A stretch of 58,318 nt of DNA from Clostridiales bacterium (lineage in GTDB: Bacteria > Bacillota > Clostridia > Christensenellales > Aristaeellaceae). Location of the stretch: assembly GCA_015056155.1 (NCBI GenBank), contig SVGU01000007.1:1-58318 (forward strand), written 5' to 3'. Below are positions 26,182-34,979 of the stretch, piece by piece. Within the stretch, counting starts at the first letter, position 1. Every line of letters starts with the position of its first letter. The position numbers and the translations under genes were made by a program. A model generated the notes under the pieces. It was not told where the DNA came from. It saw nothing but the letters and a program-made list of their open reading frames with translations, and searched no databases.

Positions 26182-26234
26182 ATTCTACCACAGATGCAGA
26201 TTCATTTGCAATTGCTTCCGTTCTCCTGTATAAT
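26182..26234. promoter_or_regulatory. Back-to-back promoters sharing one palindromic -35
   Basis: TTGCAA at 26206-26211 is its own reverse complement. On the plus strand it is 17 nt from TATAAT (26229-26234), leading to the membrane-protein/RsuA operon. On the minus strand it is 18 nt from TAGAAT (26182-26187), leading to the radical SAM gene. RNA polymerase could not occupy both at once. Confidence 0.72.
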
Positions 26235-26266
26235 AAGATGAATGAATGTCGAGAAAGGGGCTTTCT

Positions 26267-27172
26267 ATGAAGATCTGGAAAGCGGTCCGCGAAAGCCTGC
26301 GCGTTTATGCGCACAATTTTGCGGATCTGATGCTGGCATATCTGGTGCAGGTGCTGGTGCGGTGCATGTGTCTGACGCCGCTGCTGTTCCTGCTGACGGA
26401 GGAAATGAAGGGCCTGGCGTGGCTGTGCGTGCCGCTGTTTGTGCTGCTGGTGCTGCCGGCGCGGCAGAACTACGCCCTCGCGATGCAGGACATGCTCCAC
26501 GGCGGCTCCGTGTTCAGCGTGCGGCTCATCAGCGCGGAGAACTATCTCTTCAAGCTCTGGCGCGGCGTGATCGGGCTTATGAAGGCCGCTGTGTGGCTGG
26601 CGCTGCCGGTGCTGGCGGTCATGGTGATGTACGAGATCTACATGGGCGAGGGCGACCTCTCTGCCCAGGTGATGTCCCTGTGGGGGATCACGGAGCGGGA
26701 CGGCATCTCCGCGATGCGCTGGTTCCGCATGTTCGGCAGCGATACCATCGACGGCCTCAAGAACATCCTGCTGATCGTGGCCGGGCTGTTCATGCTGCCG
26801 GTGATCGGCTGCATGGTGCACTGCGGCGCGCGGCATGCCGTGGCGCTGGAGGACAGGAAGCTCCTGCGCGGCCAGCGGCTGAAGCTGTGGGTCATCTGGG
26901 TGCTGAGCCTGACGGTGTTCGTGCCGTTCGTGCTGGTCACGGGCGTGACGCTGGGCAGCAACCTGAAGCTGTTCATTTCCGGCTTTGCGGAGATGTTCCT
27001 GTCCAAGAGCTTCAGCATCCCGGAGATGGGCGAGCGGTTGTACCTGATCGCGGGCGCGTTCGTGCTGCTGTTCATCCCGATGGTGCCGCTCAAGCAGCTG
27101 ATGCCTGCGGTGGCGGTGCACCAGCAGATGCTCAGCCAGTGTGAGGAGATCAAGACAGATGTTGAGGCTTGA
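26267..27172 (+). CDS. Multipass membrane protein of unknown function
   Basis: 301 aa with about six hydrophobic segments and no motif recognised. The N-terminus MKIWKAVRESLRVYAHNFADL followed by helices resembles the general layout of DUF-type permease-like or YesL-like proteins, but no family is assigned. ATG 26267 is preceded by GAAAGGGG. It is the first gene of the operon and overlaps rsuA by 14 nt. Confidence 0.75.
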   Translation: MKIWKAVRESLRVYAHNFADLMLAYLVQVLVRCMCLTPLLFLLTEEMKGLAWLCVPLFVLLVLPARQNYALAMQDMLHGGSVFSVRLISAENYLFKLWRGVIGLMKAAVWLALPVLAVMVMYEIYMGEGDLSAQVMSLWGITERDGISAMRWFRMFGSDTIDGLKNILLIVAGLFMLPVIGCMVHCGARHAVALEDRKLLRGQRLKLWVIWVLSLTVFVPFVLVTGVTLGSNLKLFISGFAEMFLSKSFSIPEMGERLYLIAGAFVLLFIPMVPLKQLMPAVAVHQQMLSQCEEIKTDVEA

Positions 27173-27881
27173 CAGATGGCTGGTGACGCTGGGCGTCGGC
27201 AGCCGTTCGGAGGTGCAGAAGCTTGTCCGCCGGGGCGGCGTGAAGGTGAACGGCACGACCGTTACCGATCCCGGCAAGCAGGTGGATGAAAGCACCGCGT
27301 CCCTGCAGGTGCAGGGGCAGCCGCTGGACGGCCGGCTCACCCGGCATGTGATGCTCCACAAGCCAGCGGGGCTGCTGACCGCCGCGCGGGACAAGAAGCA
27401 GCCCACGGTGATGGACCTGCTGCCGGAAGCGTATGCGGCCATCGGCTGCATGCCCGTGGGGCGGCTGGACAAGGACACGACCGGCCTGCTGTTCCTGACG
27501 ACGGACGGGGAGCTGAATCACCGCCTGCTGTCCCCGGGGCGGCATGTGGACAAGACCTACCGCGCCGAAACGGACGGAGCGCTGACGCAGGAGCATGTGG
27601 ACGCCTTCGCGGTGGGGCTGCACCTGTCGGATTTTGACGCGCAGCCCGCGAAGCTGGAGATCATCGGGCCGGATACGGGGCTGGTGACCGTCCACGAGGG
27701 CAAGTTCCATCAGGTGAAGCGCATGTTCAGCGCCGTGGGGCGCGAGGTGACGGCGCTGCACCGGCTGAGCTTCGGGAGCCTGAGGCTGGATGAGACCCTT
27801 CCCGAGGGGGAGTGGCGCGAGCTGACGGAGGATGAGATCGCTGCGCTGTATGCCGATGCGCAGATGGAGGTGCCGACATGA
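27159..27881 (+). CDS. rsuA: 16S rRNA pseudouridine synthase, RsuA family
   Basis: 240 aa. An S4 RNA-binding domain (LDRWLVTLGVGSRSEVQKLV, residues 3-22, and GGVKVNG) precedes the catalytic domain with GRLDKDTTGLLFLTTDG, where the first Asp is the nucleophile. KFHQVKRMFSAVGREV is the usual C-terminal signature. E. coli RsuA modifies U516 of 16S rRNA. RluB/E/F relatives cannot be fully excluded. Start follows GAGGAGAT, overlaps the membrane-protein gene and is overlapped by the methylase. Confidence 0.9.
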   Translation: MLRLDRWLVTLGVGSRSEVQKLVRRGGVKVNGTTVTDPGKQVDESTASLQVQGQPLDGRLTRHVMLHKPAGLLTAARDKKQPTVMDLLPEAYAAIGCMPVGRLDKDTTGLLFLTTDGELNHRLLSPGRHVDKTYRAETDGALTQEHVDAFAVGLHLSDFDAQPAKLEIIGPDTGLVTVHEGKFHQVKRMFSAVGREVTALHRLSFGSLRLDETLPEGEWRELTEDEIAALYADAQMEVPT

Positions 27882-28495
27882 ACGACCAGTACTACACTGC
27901 CGACCCGACAAGCGAATCGAAGCCCACGCCCTGCGCGTTCCCTTACCGCGGATACGGGCTGAACTTCATGACGGACGCGGGTGTGTTTTCCAAGGGCGAG
28001 CTGGATGTGGGCTCGCGGCTGCTGCTGGATGCGCTGCCGGCGCTGGAGGGCGACGTGCTGGACCTGGGCTGCGGCTGGGGCGCCATTGGCGTGGCGATCG
28101 CCAAAGCGAACCGGAACGCCCGCGTGGTCATGGCGGATGTGAATCACCGCGCGCTGGGGCTGGCGAAGGAGAACTGCCAGCGCAACGGCGTGGCGGCGGA
28201 GGTCATCGAGTCCGACGGCATGAGCGCGCTGATGGAGCGCCGCTTCGACGCGGTGGTGACCAATCCGCCCATCCGTGCCGGAAAGCAGGTCATCTACAAA
28301 ATGTTTGCAGACGCAGCGAAGACCCTGCGCGGGGATGGCGCGCTTTATCTGGTCATCCGCAAGCAGCAGGGCGCGGAAAGCTGCGTGAAATACCTCAGAA
28401 CGCTGTACGGAGCCGTGGAGAAGCTGGACAAATCCGCCGGCTTCTGGGTGCTCAAGGCGACTGAACCGAAGGAGGAAACCGGCAATGAAGTTTGA
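27878..28495 (+). CDS. RsmC-like class I SAM-dependent methyltransferase
   Basis: 205 aa. SAM motif I is VLDLGCGWGAIGVAIA (about residues 60-75), motif II VVMADVNHRAL, and the catalytic TNPPIRAGK matches the NPPxxxG of small-domain (MTS) N2-guanine methylases such as RsmC. The family methylates G1207 of 16S rRNA. The ATGA overlap with rsuA suggests coupled translation and a shared rRNA-modification role. Confidence 0.88.
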   Translation: MNDQYYTADPTSESKPTPCAFPYRGYGLNFMTDAGVFSKGELDVGSRLLLDALPALEGDVLDLGCGWGAIGVAIAKANRNARVVMADVNHRALGLAKENCQRNGVAAEVIESDGMSALMERRFDAVVTNPPIRAGKQVIYKMFADAAKTLRGDGALYLVIRKQQGAESCVKYLRTLYGAVEKLDKSAGFWVLKATEPKEETGNEV

Positions 28496-29651
28496 TCAGG
28501 AGTATTTTGACGCGGGTCTGTACCGCATGGGCACGCGCTGCGAAAAGTGGGACGAGGCCCGCAAGGAGCACGGCGAGGACATGCTGCCCCTGTGGGTCGC
28601 GGATATGGACTTTCCCAGCCCGCCCGCCGTCCAGGAGGCCATCCTGCGCCGCGCCGGTCATCCGACCTTCGGCTACACGGCGGAGCTGGAGGACGACAAG
28701 CAGGCGCTGATCGACTTCTGGCAGCGCCGCCATGGCCTGACCATCGCGCCGGAAAGCCTGGTGATGATGCCCTGCGTGGTTACGGGCCTGAAGCTGGCGG
28801 CTCTGGCGCTGACGAAGCCCGGCGACGGGATCATCATCCAGTCCCCGGTGTACGGCCCCTTCCGCATGAGCGTCGCGGCAACCGGCCGCACGCTGCTGGA
28901 CGCGCCGCTGGTCCGCCAGCCCGACGGCAGCTACAGCATGGACCTGGCGGCGGTGGAAAGGCAGTGCCAGGCCGGCGCGAAGATGATGATCCTGTGCAAT
29001 CCGCACAACCCGGTGTCCCGTGCGTGGACGCGGGAGGAGCTGACGGCGCTGATCGGCGTGCTGAAGAAGTACAGCGTGCCGCTGGTGTCGGACGAGATCC
29101 ACGCGGACTTCGTGTATGCGCCCAGCACATTTGTGCCGGTGCTGTCCATCACGCAGGAGAATGTGATGTCCTTCTGCGCGGCGAGCAAGACCTTCAACCT
29201 GGCCGGCCTGATGCAGGCGGAATGCATCTGCCCCGATGAGGAGATGCGCAAGGCCTTCTGCGCTGAGATGGACAAGGCGGGCGTGCGCTCGGGCAACATC
29301 TTCGCCCTCGAGGCGACCCGCGCGGCCTATGAGCACGGCGACGCCTGGCTGGACGGCCTGATGGACTACCTCGCCGGCAACCGCGACCACCTCGCCGCGC
29401 TGGTGAAGGAGTACCTGCCCAGGGCCGTGATGACGCCCATGACCGCGACCTATCTGGCCTGGATCGACCTGACGGCCTATGGCTATGACGAGGCGGAGCT
29501 TGTCCGCCGCACCCATGAGGCCGGCGTGATGTTCACGATGGGCAAGTTCTTCGGCGACAGCGGCGACGGCTTTGCCCGCGTCAATATCGGCTGCCCCCGC
29601 CGCTACCTGACCGAGGGCGTGAAGCGTCTGGCGAAGGCGCTGGAGGGCTGA
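28485..29651 (+). CDS. MalY/PatB-type PLP-dependent C-S lyase
   Basis: 388 aa, a normal length. Fold type I aminotransferase features are LPLWVADMDFPSP (residues about 35-47), the ILCNPHNPVSRAW motif, VSDEIHADFVY, and PLP lysine in SFCAASKTFNLAGL. MalY/PatB enzymes cleave cystathionine or cysteine to give homocysteine, pyruvate and ammonia. It overlaps the methylase gene by 11 nt. Confidence 0.92.
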   Translation: MKFDQEYFDAGLYRMGTRCEKWDEARKEHGEDMLPLWVADMDFPSPPAVQEAILRRAGHPTFGYTAELEDDKQALIDFWQRRHGLTIAPESLVMMPCVVTGLKLAALALTKPGDGIIIQSPVYGPFRMSVAATGRTLLDAPLVRQPDGSYSMDLAAVERQCQAGAKMMILCNPHNPVSRAWTREELTALIGVLKKYSVPLVSDEIHADFVYAPSTFVPVLSITQENVMSFCAASKTFNLAGLMQAECICPDEEMRKAFCAEMDKAGVRSGNIFALEATRAAYEHGDAWLDGLMDYLAGNRDHLAALVKEYLPRAVMTPMTATYLAWIDLTAYGYDEAELVRRTHEAGVMFTMGKFFGDSGDGFARVNIGCPRRYLTEGVKRLAKALEG

Positions 29652-29654
29652 GGA

Positions 29655-30065
29655 ATGAGCATGATCCATTCGGCAGGCGCCGTGCTCTACACGGTGGTGA
29701 ACGGCCAGCGGCAGTATGTGCTCGTCCGGGAGAAGAACGGCAGCTACGGCCTGCCCAAGGGGCACGTGGAGCCGGGCGAGACGCTGGCGGAGACCGCCCT
29801 GCGCGAGGTGCGGGAGGAAACCGGCGTGACCGCCATCCTCCACACCCATGAGCCGGTGATGGTGGACGAATACCCCATCGCGGGCGGCGACGTGAAGCGG
29901 GTGAGCTGGTTCATCGCCCACTATGCGGAGCAGACCCCTGTGGCGGACCGGTCGCAGGTGCTGGGCGTGCTGGTGCTGCCCATCGACGCGGCGCTGAAAA
30001 CCCTGACCTACGGCAGCACCCGGGAGATCCTGCGCAAGGTCGACCGGCAGCTGGGTGCGGCGTAA
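29655..30065 (+). CDS. Nudix hydrolase (diadenosine tetraphosphatase-like)
   Basis: 136 aa. A complete Nudix box reads GHVEPGETLAETALREVREE followed by TGV. The opening SAGAVLYTVVNGQRQYVLVR and short length fit the Ap4A pyrophosphatase group. It begins 3 nt after the lyase gene and ends the operon. Confidence 0.9.
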   Translation: MSMIHSAGAVLYTVVNGQRQYVLVREKNGSYGLPKGHVEPGETLAETALREVREETGVTAILHTHEPVMVDEYPIAGGDVKRVSWFIAHYAEQTPVADRSQVLGVLVLPIDAALKTLTYGSTREILRKVDRQLGAA

Positions 30066-30080
30066 TCACAACAGAATCAA

Positions 30081-30115
30081 CGCCCCTCCTGCGGCTTGCG
30101 GCTGCGGGAGGGGCG
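30081..30115. terminator. Probable terminator hairpin between convergent operons
   Basis: CGCCCCTCC pairs with GGAGGGGCG. Only weak T-rich tracts follow (TGTTTATTT on plus). Confidence 0.6.
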
Positions 30116-30121
30116 AGGTGT

Positions 30122-31180
30122 TTATTTGAGGTCGAAGAGGTAATGAACGGGCGCGAGCGTGCCGTTCACGTCGCGCACCTGCAGCATCAGTTGCGCGGGC
30201 GCTTCCATTGAGGCGCCAAAGCCACCCTGCCAGATGCGCTGCTCGTCGATGTCGGAGGGGCGTTTGCTGCCGCCCATGCCCAGCACACCGCGGGGAAGTT
30301 CTTCGCCTTCGGCGGAGAGCAGGTCAAACCAGTGGAATCCCTCAGCCTTCACCTCGTTCGTGATGACATAGCGAGCCTCCCAATAGCTCTGCAGCGGGGT
30401 ACCGGTGACGGTCAGTCCTTCGATGCAGATGCCGTATTCCGGCAGGTCAAAGGTCTGGGAGCTGCGGACCTGCCACAGGGGAGCGGAAGCAGTCAGGATA
30501 ATATCCCTTTGAGCCTGATGGGATTCGCCGCTTTCCGCGTTGAGCTCGGCATACGTGACAGGGAGCGTCAGGGGATCGCCCTCTGCGTTGAGGGAGTACA
30601 TCACGGTGAGCGCATTGTCCCGCCATTCTTCCACACATGCAATGTCTGACTCGACGCCAAAGTGCATACTGGCGCTCAGGATGCGTGAACAGCCGCTGTC
30701 CCGGGCGTATTCCGCGATGGTGCGGGGGTCGGCCAGCATCGCGGCCTCGGTGGCGTAAGTAAGGCAGCCGTAGGGGTCGTCCGAACAGTAGCCCTCGGTG
30801 ATGAGGAAGGTCTGGTTGTCCTTCGCCCGCATCTCCACCATCAGGGACACGGATTTGCCGTCGTAAACGGCCTGCTTCACGTCAAAGGTGATGTGCTCCG
30901 TTTCACCGCGTGCCACATGGTTCTGTACGGCTTGGACAGCTTCGGGCAGCACGGTCTGCCCCATCTTCCGGGACAGGAAATCAAAGATTCCCATTTCGGC
31001 GGCCACTGCAGCGCCCGCCAGCAGCATCAAAAGCATCACCAGTACAACGCCAAGGCTCATTTTCTTCTTCACAGGCTTTTCCTCCTTTGCAGCCATGCGG
31101 ATGCGCCGCACGGCCTCGTCCGGGAGGTGCACGTCGGCGACATGCTCGGTCAGGATGCGGGTCAGGTCGCGTTCAGTCAT
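30122..31180 (-). CDS. Membrane anti-sigma factor (DUF4179-like)
   Basis: 352 aa. A short cytoplasmic N-terminus (residues 1-40, TERDLTRILTEHVADVHLPD) precedes a single membrane helix (LGVVLVMLLMLLAGAAVAAE, about 44-63) and a large extracellular beta-rich domain. This layout is typical of clostridial anti-sigma factors. The gene start overlaps the stop of the ECF sigma gene, with AGGAGG 8 nt upstream of ATG 31180. It probably holds the sigma factor at the membrane until an envelope signal arrives. The signal is unknown. Confidence 0.82.
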   Translation of the reverse strand: MTERDLTRILTEHVADVHLPDEAVRRIRMAAKEEKPVKKKMSLGVVLVMLLMLLAGAAVAAEMGIFDFLSRKMGQTVLPEAVQAVQNHVARGETEHITFDVKQAVYDGKSVSLMVEMRAKDNQTFLITEGYCSDDPYGCLTYATEAAMLADPRTIAEYARDSGCSRILSASMHFGVESDIACVEEWRDNALTVMYSLNAEGDPLTLPVTYAELNAESGESHQAQRDIILTASAPLWQVRSSQTFDLPEYGICIEGLTVTGTPLQSYWEARYVITNEVKAEGFHWFDLLSAEGEELPRGVLGMGGSKRPSDIDEQRIWQGGFGASMEAPAQLMLQVRDVNGTLAPVHYLFDLK

Positions 31181-31664
31181 TGTCTGCACCTCCTTCCCAT
31201 TGGATGCGAAGGCTCTTCAGGGCCTTCTGCAGTCGGTGAAAAGCGGTCGAGCGGGACAGGCCCAGCGTCTGCGCCGTTTCATCAAGGCTCATGCCGTGGT
31301 AGTAGCGCAGGATGACCACCTGCCGGTACTTGTCCGGGAGGGACTGCACGGTGAGCAGGAGCGTCCGGTCCTCCGTGACGGCGGGCAGGGGAAGCTCCTC
31401 CGGGGTGACGCTGCGGTCAGTCCGTCGGAACCATGACGTGCGGCGGATGTTGCGGCAGGTGTTGATGGCGATGCGGATGAGCCAGCTCCGGGGCGATGCG
31501 TTGTTACGCCCCTCGAATTGCGCCATCGATCTCCACGCCCGCAGGAAGGTCTCCTGCGTTGCGTCCTCTGCCAGCCCCCTGTCGCCCAGGTACAGGCAGC
31601 ATGTGCGGGTGATCAGGTCGCCATACTCCCGGAGCCATTCGGACAGGATCTCGTCATTGGTCAT
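31173..31664 (-). CDS. ECF-type RNA polymerase sigma factor
   Basis: 163 aa. Region 2 contains RGLAEDATQETFLRAWRSM (about residues 36-54), and region 4 contains LPDKYRQVVILRYYHGMSLD and AQTLGLSRSTAFHRLQKAL (the helix-turn-helix). Region 3 is absent, as in ECF sigma factors. ATG 31664 lies 9 nt behind AGGAGG. ATG 31670 is also possible. It is encoded in tandem with its presumed anti-sigma factor. Confidence 0.94.
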   Translation of the reverse strand: MTNDEILSEWLREYGDLITRTCCLYLGDRGLAEDATQETFLRAWRSMAQFEGRNNASPRSWLIRIAINTCRNIRRTSWFRRTDRSVTPEELPLPAVTEDRTLLLTVQSLPDKYRQVVILRYYHGMSLDETAQTLGLSRSTAFHRLQKALKSLRIQWEGGADND

Positions 31665-31694
31665 GGTCATCGGCCTCCTTTTTCGGCCATTACC

Positions 31695-31755
31695 GGGCAT
31701 GAAGCCCGGTGCTTTTCACCCAATAAGACACCTGGAAGGGTACGTTTTGTCCAAT
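31695..31755 (-). promoter_or_regulatory. Leader of the sigma-factor gene with a hairpin and possible ECF promoter
   Basis: On the minus strand, TGGACAAAA and, about 16 nt on, a GTCTTA segment could be an autoregulated ECF promoter. Between it and the start, ACCGGGC-TTCAT-GCCCGGT forms a hairpin (near 31695-31713). The promoter call is tentative. Confidence 0.35.
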
Positions 31756-31775
31756 GAGCGCATAAAAAGAATACT

Positions 31776-31805
31776 AAAAAAGACCGCCCGATCAACCAGG
31801 CGGTC
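31776..31805 (-). terminator. Terminator of the FakA-like mini-gene
   Basis: Minus strand GACCGCC pairs with GGCGGTC, then six T. It lies beyond the heptanucleotide repeat at 31821-31848. Confidence 0.85.
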
Positions 31806-31820
31806 ATGGAAAAACAAATT

Positions 31821-31848
31821 CAATTCCGAATTCCGCATTCCGAATTCC
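31821..31848. repeat. Heptanucleotide tandem repeat, locus 1
   Basis: Four consecutive 7-nt units: CAATTCC, GAATTCC, GCATTCC, GAATTCC. They lie between the FakA-like stop codon and its terminator. Related units occur at 32171-32184 and 52881-52912. Confidence 0.8.
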
Positions 31849-31872
31849 TAATTAACCGAAGCCTTCCTCGCA

Positions 31873-32133
31873 TCAGCCGTGCTGGCCCTCGGACTGGAGC
31901 TGCATGTTCTCCACCACGATGTCGTGGATCTCACCCAGGGTCGCGCAGTACTCCAGCACCTCCCAGGGCTTGTTGGTGTGGAAGTGGATCTTGATCAGCT
32001 CGTCATCGCCCACCGCCAGCAGGCAGTCGCCCTCGAAATGCTCGGTGATGTAGTCGAAGATCTCGTCTTCGTCCAGATCGTGCCCCTCGATGAGCAGCTG
32101 CGTGTCAAACTTGAACTCCAGAATCTCAGCCAT
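31873..32133 (-). CDS. Stand-alone FakA/Dak-like domain protein
   Basis: 86 aa, soluble. DLDEDEIFDYITEH, CLLAVGDDELIKIHFHTNKP, WEVLEYCATLGEIHDIVVEN match the C-terminal domain of the fatty-acid kinase subunit FakA/YloV (pattern GDxDLVKVHVHTNxPGKxLEY). The kinase (DAK2) domain is missing, and no FakB gene lies nearby. It may be a free-standing binding module. Function unknown. The ATG follows AAGGAGAATTGAC. It lies between polA and the sigma operon on the same strand. Confidence 0.78.
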   Translation of the reverse strand: MAEILEFKFDTQLLIEGHDLDEDEIFDYITEHFEGDCLLAVGDDELIKIHFHTNKPWEVLEYCATLGEIHDIVVENMQLQSEGQHG

Positions 32134-32170
32134 ATGTCAATTCTCCTTATGATCGTGTTGATATCCTGCG

Positions 32171-32184
32171 GAATTCCGCATTCA
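32171..32184. repeat. Heptanucleotide repeat, locus 2 (two units)
   Basis: GAATTCC followed by GCATTCA, the same unit type as at 31821 and 52881. It lies in the 145-nt gap between polA and the FakA-like gene, which otherwise holds nothing recognisable. Confidence 0.6.
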
Positions 32185-32278
32185 GTGGAGTATTCGTCAC
32201 AAATGGTAAATCTCCTGCTTTCGCAGCGGATTTACGGAAACTTCATTGCGGATTTTGCCCTGCAGCGGCGGCCGGGGA

Positions 32279-34906
32279 TTATTTCGCCTCGGCCCAGCTT
32301 GCGCCCTGATGCACCTCGGCGGACAGGGGTACGGACAGGGTGATGACGCTCTCCATCGCCTCCTGCAGGATGCGGGCGGCCTGGGGCGCTTCCTCCGGCG
32401 GGCATTCCAGCAGAAGCTCGTCGTGCACCTGCAGGATGAGGCGGCTCTGCAGCCCCTCGCGGCGCAGCGCCTCGTGCACGCGCACCATTGCCAGCTTGAT
32501 GATGTCCGCGGCGGTGCCCTGCACGGGGGTGTTCATGGCGGCGCGCTTGCCGAATTCGCGGGTCATGGCGTTGGGGGACTGCAGCTCGGGCAGGTAGCGG
32601 CGGCGGCCCATCAGGGTCAGGGCATAGCCGTTGACCGCGCCGTCCTCGGCGGCGGTGTCCATGAAGCGCTTCACGCCCGGGTATTTGGCGAAGTAGCGGC
32701 TGATGAAGGTGCGCGCCTCCTGCTGGGTGACGCCGGTGTTGCGGGAGAGACCGAAGGCGCTGATGCCGTAGATGAGGCCGAAATTGACCGCCTTGGCGCG
32801 GGAGCGGAGCGTCCCGTCCACCTCGTCCAGCGGCACCTCGAAGATCTCGCTGGCCGTGCGGGCGTGCACGTCCTGCCCGGTGCGGAAGGCGTCGAGCATC
32901 GCCTCGTCTCCGGAGAAATGCGCCATCAGCCGCAGCTCGATCTGGCTGTAGTCCGCGTCCAGCAGCACCCAGCCCTCCCGCGGCAGGAAGGCCTGACGGA
33001 TCTCGCGGCCCTCCTCGGTACGCACGGGGATATTCTGCAGATTCGGCTCCGAGGAGGAGATGCGCCCGGTCGCCGTCGCCACCTGATCGAAGGTGGAATG
33101 GACGCGGCCGTTGCTGCCGGTCAGGCGCAGCAGCCCCTCGATGTAGGTGGAGTTCAGCTTGGTCAGCTGGCGGTAGCGCAGGAGCGGGTCGATGACCTCG
33201 GGCGCAACGTCCCGCAGGTTCTCCAGCACCTCCGCGCTGGTGGAATAGCCGCGGCTGGTCTTCTTGCCGTGGGGAAGGCCCAGCTGGTCGAAGAGCAGAT
33301 CGCCCAGCTGCATGGTGGAATTGAGATTGATGGGCTTCACCGTCTGCCCGGCCATCCGGCTGCAGGCGGCGTAGAAGTCCTGCCTGGCCTCCTCGATCTG
33401 CGCGACGTACCGGTCGCCGAGCTGGCGCAGGAACGCCGTATCCACCGCAAAGCCCAGCACCTCCATGTCAAACAGCACGCGGGACAGGGGCATCTCGACG
33501 TCCTGCATCAGGTGCTGCATCTGGTCCTGCGCGATCCGCTGCATCTGCCATGCCGCGAGGGAGGCGACGCCCCGCGCGTCCTCCGGCAGCTCGCCGTGCA
33601 GCGCGGCGAAGGAGTAGCTCTTCTCCTGCGGGTTGATCAGGTATGCGCCCAGCATCGTGTCCCACTGGAACCGGTCCGGCAGCGGAAGCTGCATCCGGTG
33701 CAGCTGGTGCCACAGGCGCTTGCCGTCGTGGACGATGGCGGGATGCGCGCACAGCACCGGCGCCAGCAGGGCGAGCACCTCGGCCGGGTCGGGGCCGGGG
33801 TTCAGCAGATCGCCGCCCAGACCGATGGACGCCCATGCGCCGCTCTGTGCCGCGATGGACATGGCCGTCTCGCTGATGTACAGGGCGAGGGGATGAGCGG
33901 CTTCGGGCAGGGCGTTCAGCCAGGCAGAGAGGGCCTCCGCCGTGTCGATGACGGCGGGCTCGGAGAAGGTCAGCAGCACCGGCGCGGCAACATCGGCAGA
34001 GGCGCTGTCCGCGGGCTGCGGGCTTCCGGCGTCCGCTGCCGGGGAGGAGCCGCCCTCGCCTGCGATCCGCTTGATCAGCGCGTTCAGGCGCAGCTTCTTC
34101 AGCGCGGGGATGGCGTTTTTCAGGTCGGGGAGGGCGCATTCGGCCAGCGTGAAGGGCACCGGCGCATCCCGGCGGATGGTGGCCAGATCCTTGCACATGC
34201 GCGCCTGCTCCTGCCAGGTCTGCAGCTTTTCGCCCAGCTTGCCCTTGACCTCATGGGCATGAGCGAGGATGTTTTCCAGCGTGCCGTACTGGTGCAGCAG
34301 CTTCACGGCGGTCTTGTCGCCCACGCCCGGAACGCCGGGGATGTTGTCGCTGCTGTCGCCGGCCAGACCCTTCCAGTCCGTCACCTGCTCGGGGGAGAAG
34401 CCGTACTCCTCGTGCACGCGGGCGGGCGTGAACAGGATCGTCTCGCTGATGCCCTTGCGCGTGAACATCAGCTCCGTCCGGCCGTCCACCAGCTGCAGCG
34501 CGTCCCGGTCGCCGGTGAGCAGCAGCGGGCGCACGTCGGAGGCCTCGGCCTTCAGGGACAGCGTGCCCAGCAGGTCATCCGCCTCCCAGCCCATGAGGGT
34601 ATACCAGCGGATGCCCATATCGGTCAGCAGCTCCCGGATCGTGCGGAACTGCTGGCGCAGCTCATCCGGCGTGGCGGAGCGGCCTGCCTTGTAATCCGCA
34701 TAGGCGGTGTGGCGGAAGGTGGGGCCGTGCTCGTCAAAGCACACGGCGATGTAGCGGACCTCCTGCTCCCGGATGACCTTGAGGAGCATGTTCAGGAAGC
34801 CGTAGATCGCGTTGGTGTAGATGCCCTCCGCGTCCATGAGGGGAAGGGCGTGGTAGGCCCGGTGCATCAGGCTGTTGCCGTCTACGATCAGGAAGGTGTC
34901 TTGCAT
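32279..34906 (-). CDS. polA: DNA polymerase I
   Basis: 875 aa, full length. The N-terminal 5'-3' exonuclease (residues 1-290) has LIVDGNSLMHRAYHALP, GWEADDLLGTL, LTGDRDALQLV and GLAGDSSDNIPGVPGVGDKT. The central 3'-5' exonuclease domain has lost its DxE carboxylates (ALYISETA), so it is probably inactive, as in other Gram-positive enzymes. The polymerase domain has motif A DADYSQIELRLMAHFSGD, motif B RAKAVNFGLIYGISAFGLS and motif C QVHDELLLECP. It acts in repair and Okazaki fragment maturation. ATG 34906 follows GGAGGC. Divergent from the YlbJ-like gene. Confidence 0.97.
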   Translation of the reverse strand: MQDTFLIVDGNSLMHRAYHALPLMDAEGIYTNAIYGFLNMLLKVIREQEVRYIAVCFDEHGPTFRHTAYADYKAGRSATPDELRQQFRTIRELLTDMGIRWYTLMGWEADDLLGTLSLKAEASDVRPLLLTGDRDALQLVDGRTELMFTRKGISETILFTPARVHEEYGFSPEQVTDWKGLAGDSSDNIPGVPGVGDKTAVKLLHQYGTLENILAHAHEVKGKLGEKLQTWQEQARMCKDLATIRRDAPVPFTLAECALPDLKNAIPALKKLRLNALIKRIAGEGGSSPAADAGSPQPADSASADVAAPVLLTFSEPAVIDTAEALSAWLNALPEAAHPLALYISETAMSIAAQSGAWASIGLGGDLLNPGPDPAEVLALLAPVLCAHPAIVHDGKRLWHQLHRMQLPLPDRFQWDTMLGAYLINPQEKSYSFAALHGELPEDARGVASLAAWQMQRIAQDQMQHLMQDVEMPLSRVLFDMEVLGFAVDTAFLRQLGDRYVAQIEEARQDFYAACSRMAGQTVKPINLNSTMQLGDLLFDQLGLPHGKKTSRGYSTSAEVLENLRDVAPEVIDPLLRYRQLTKLNSTYIEGLLRLTGSNGRVHSTFDQVATATGRISSSEPNLQNIPVRTEEGREIRQAFLPREGWVLLDADYSQIELRLMAHFSGDEAMLDAFRTGQDVHARTASEIFEVPLDEVDGTLRSRAKAVNFGLIYGISAFGLSRNTGVTQQEARTFISRYFAKYPGVKRFMDTAAEDGAVNGYALTLMGRRRYLPELQSPNAMTREFGKRAAMNTPVQGTAADIIKLAMVRVHEALRREGLQSRLILQVHDELLLECPPEEAPQAARILQEAMESVITLSVPLSAEVHQGASWAEAK

Positions 34907-34979
34907 AACGATGCCTCCATGGCGAATATTCATCCCTTAGTATACCACGTTTTGCGCGGGAAAAAAAGGGGGGATCTTC

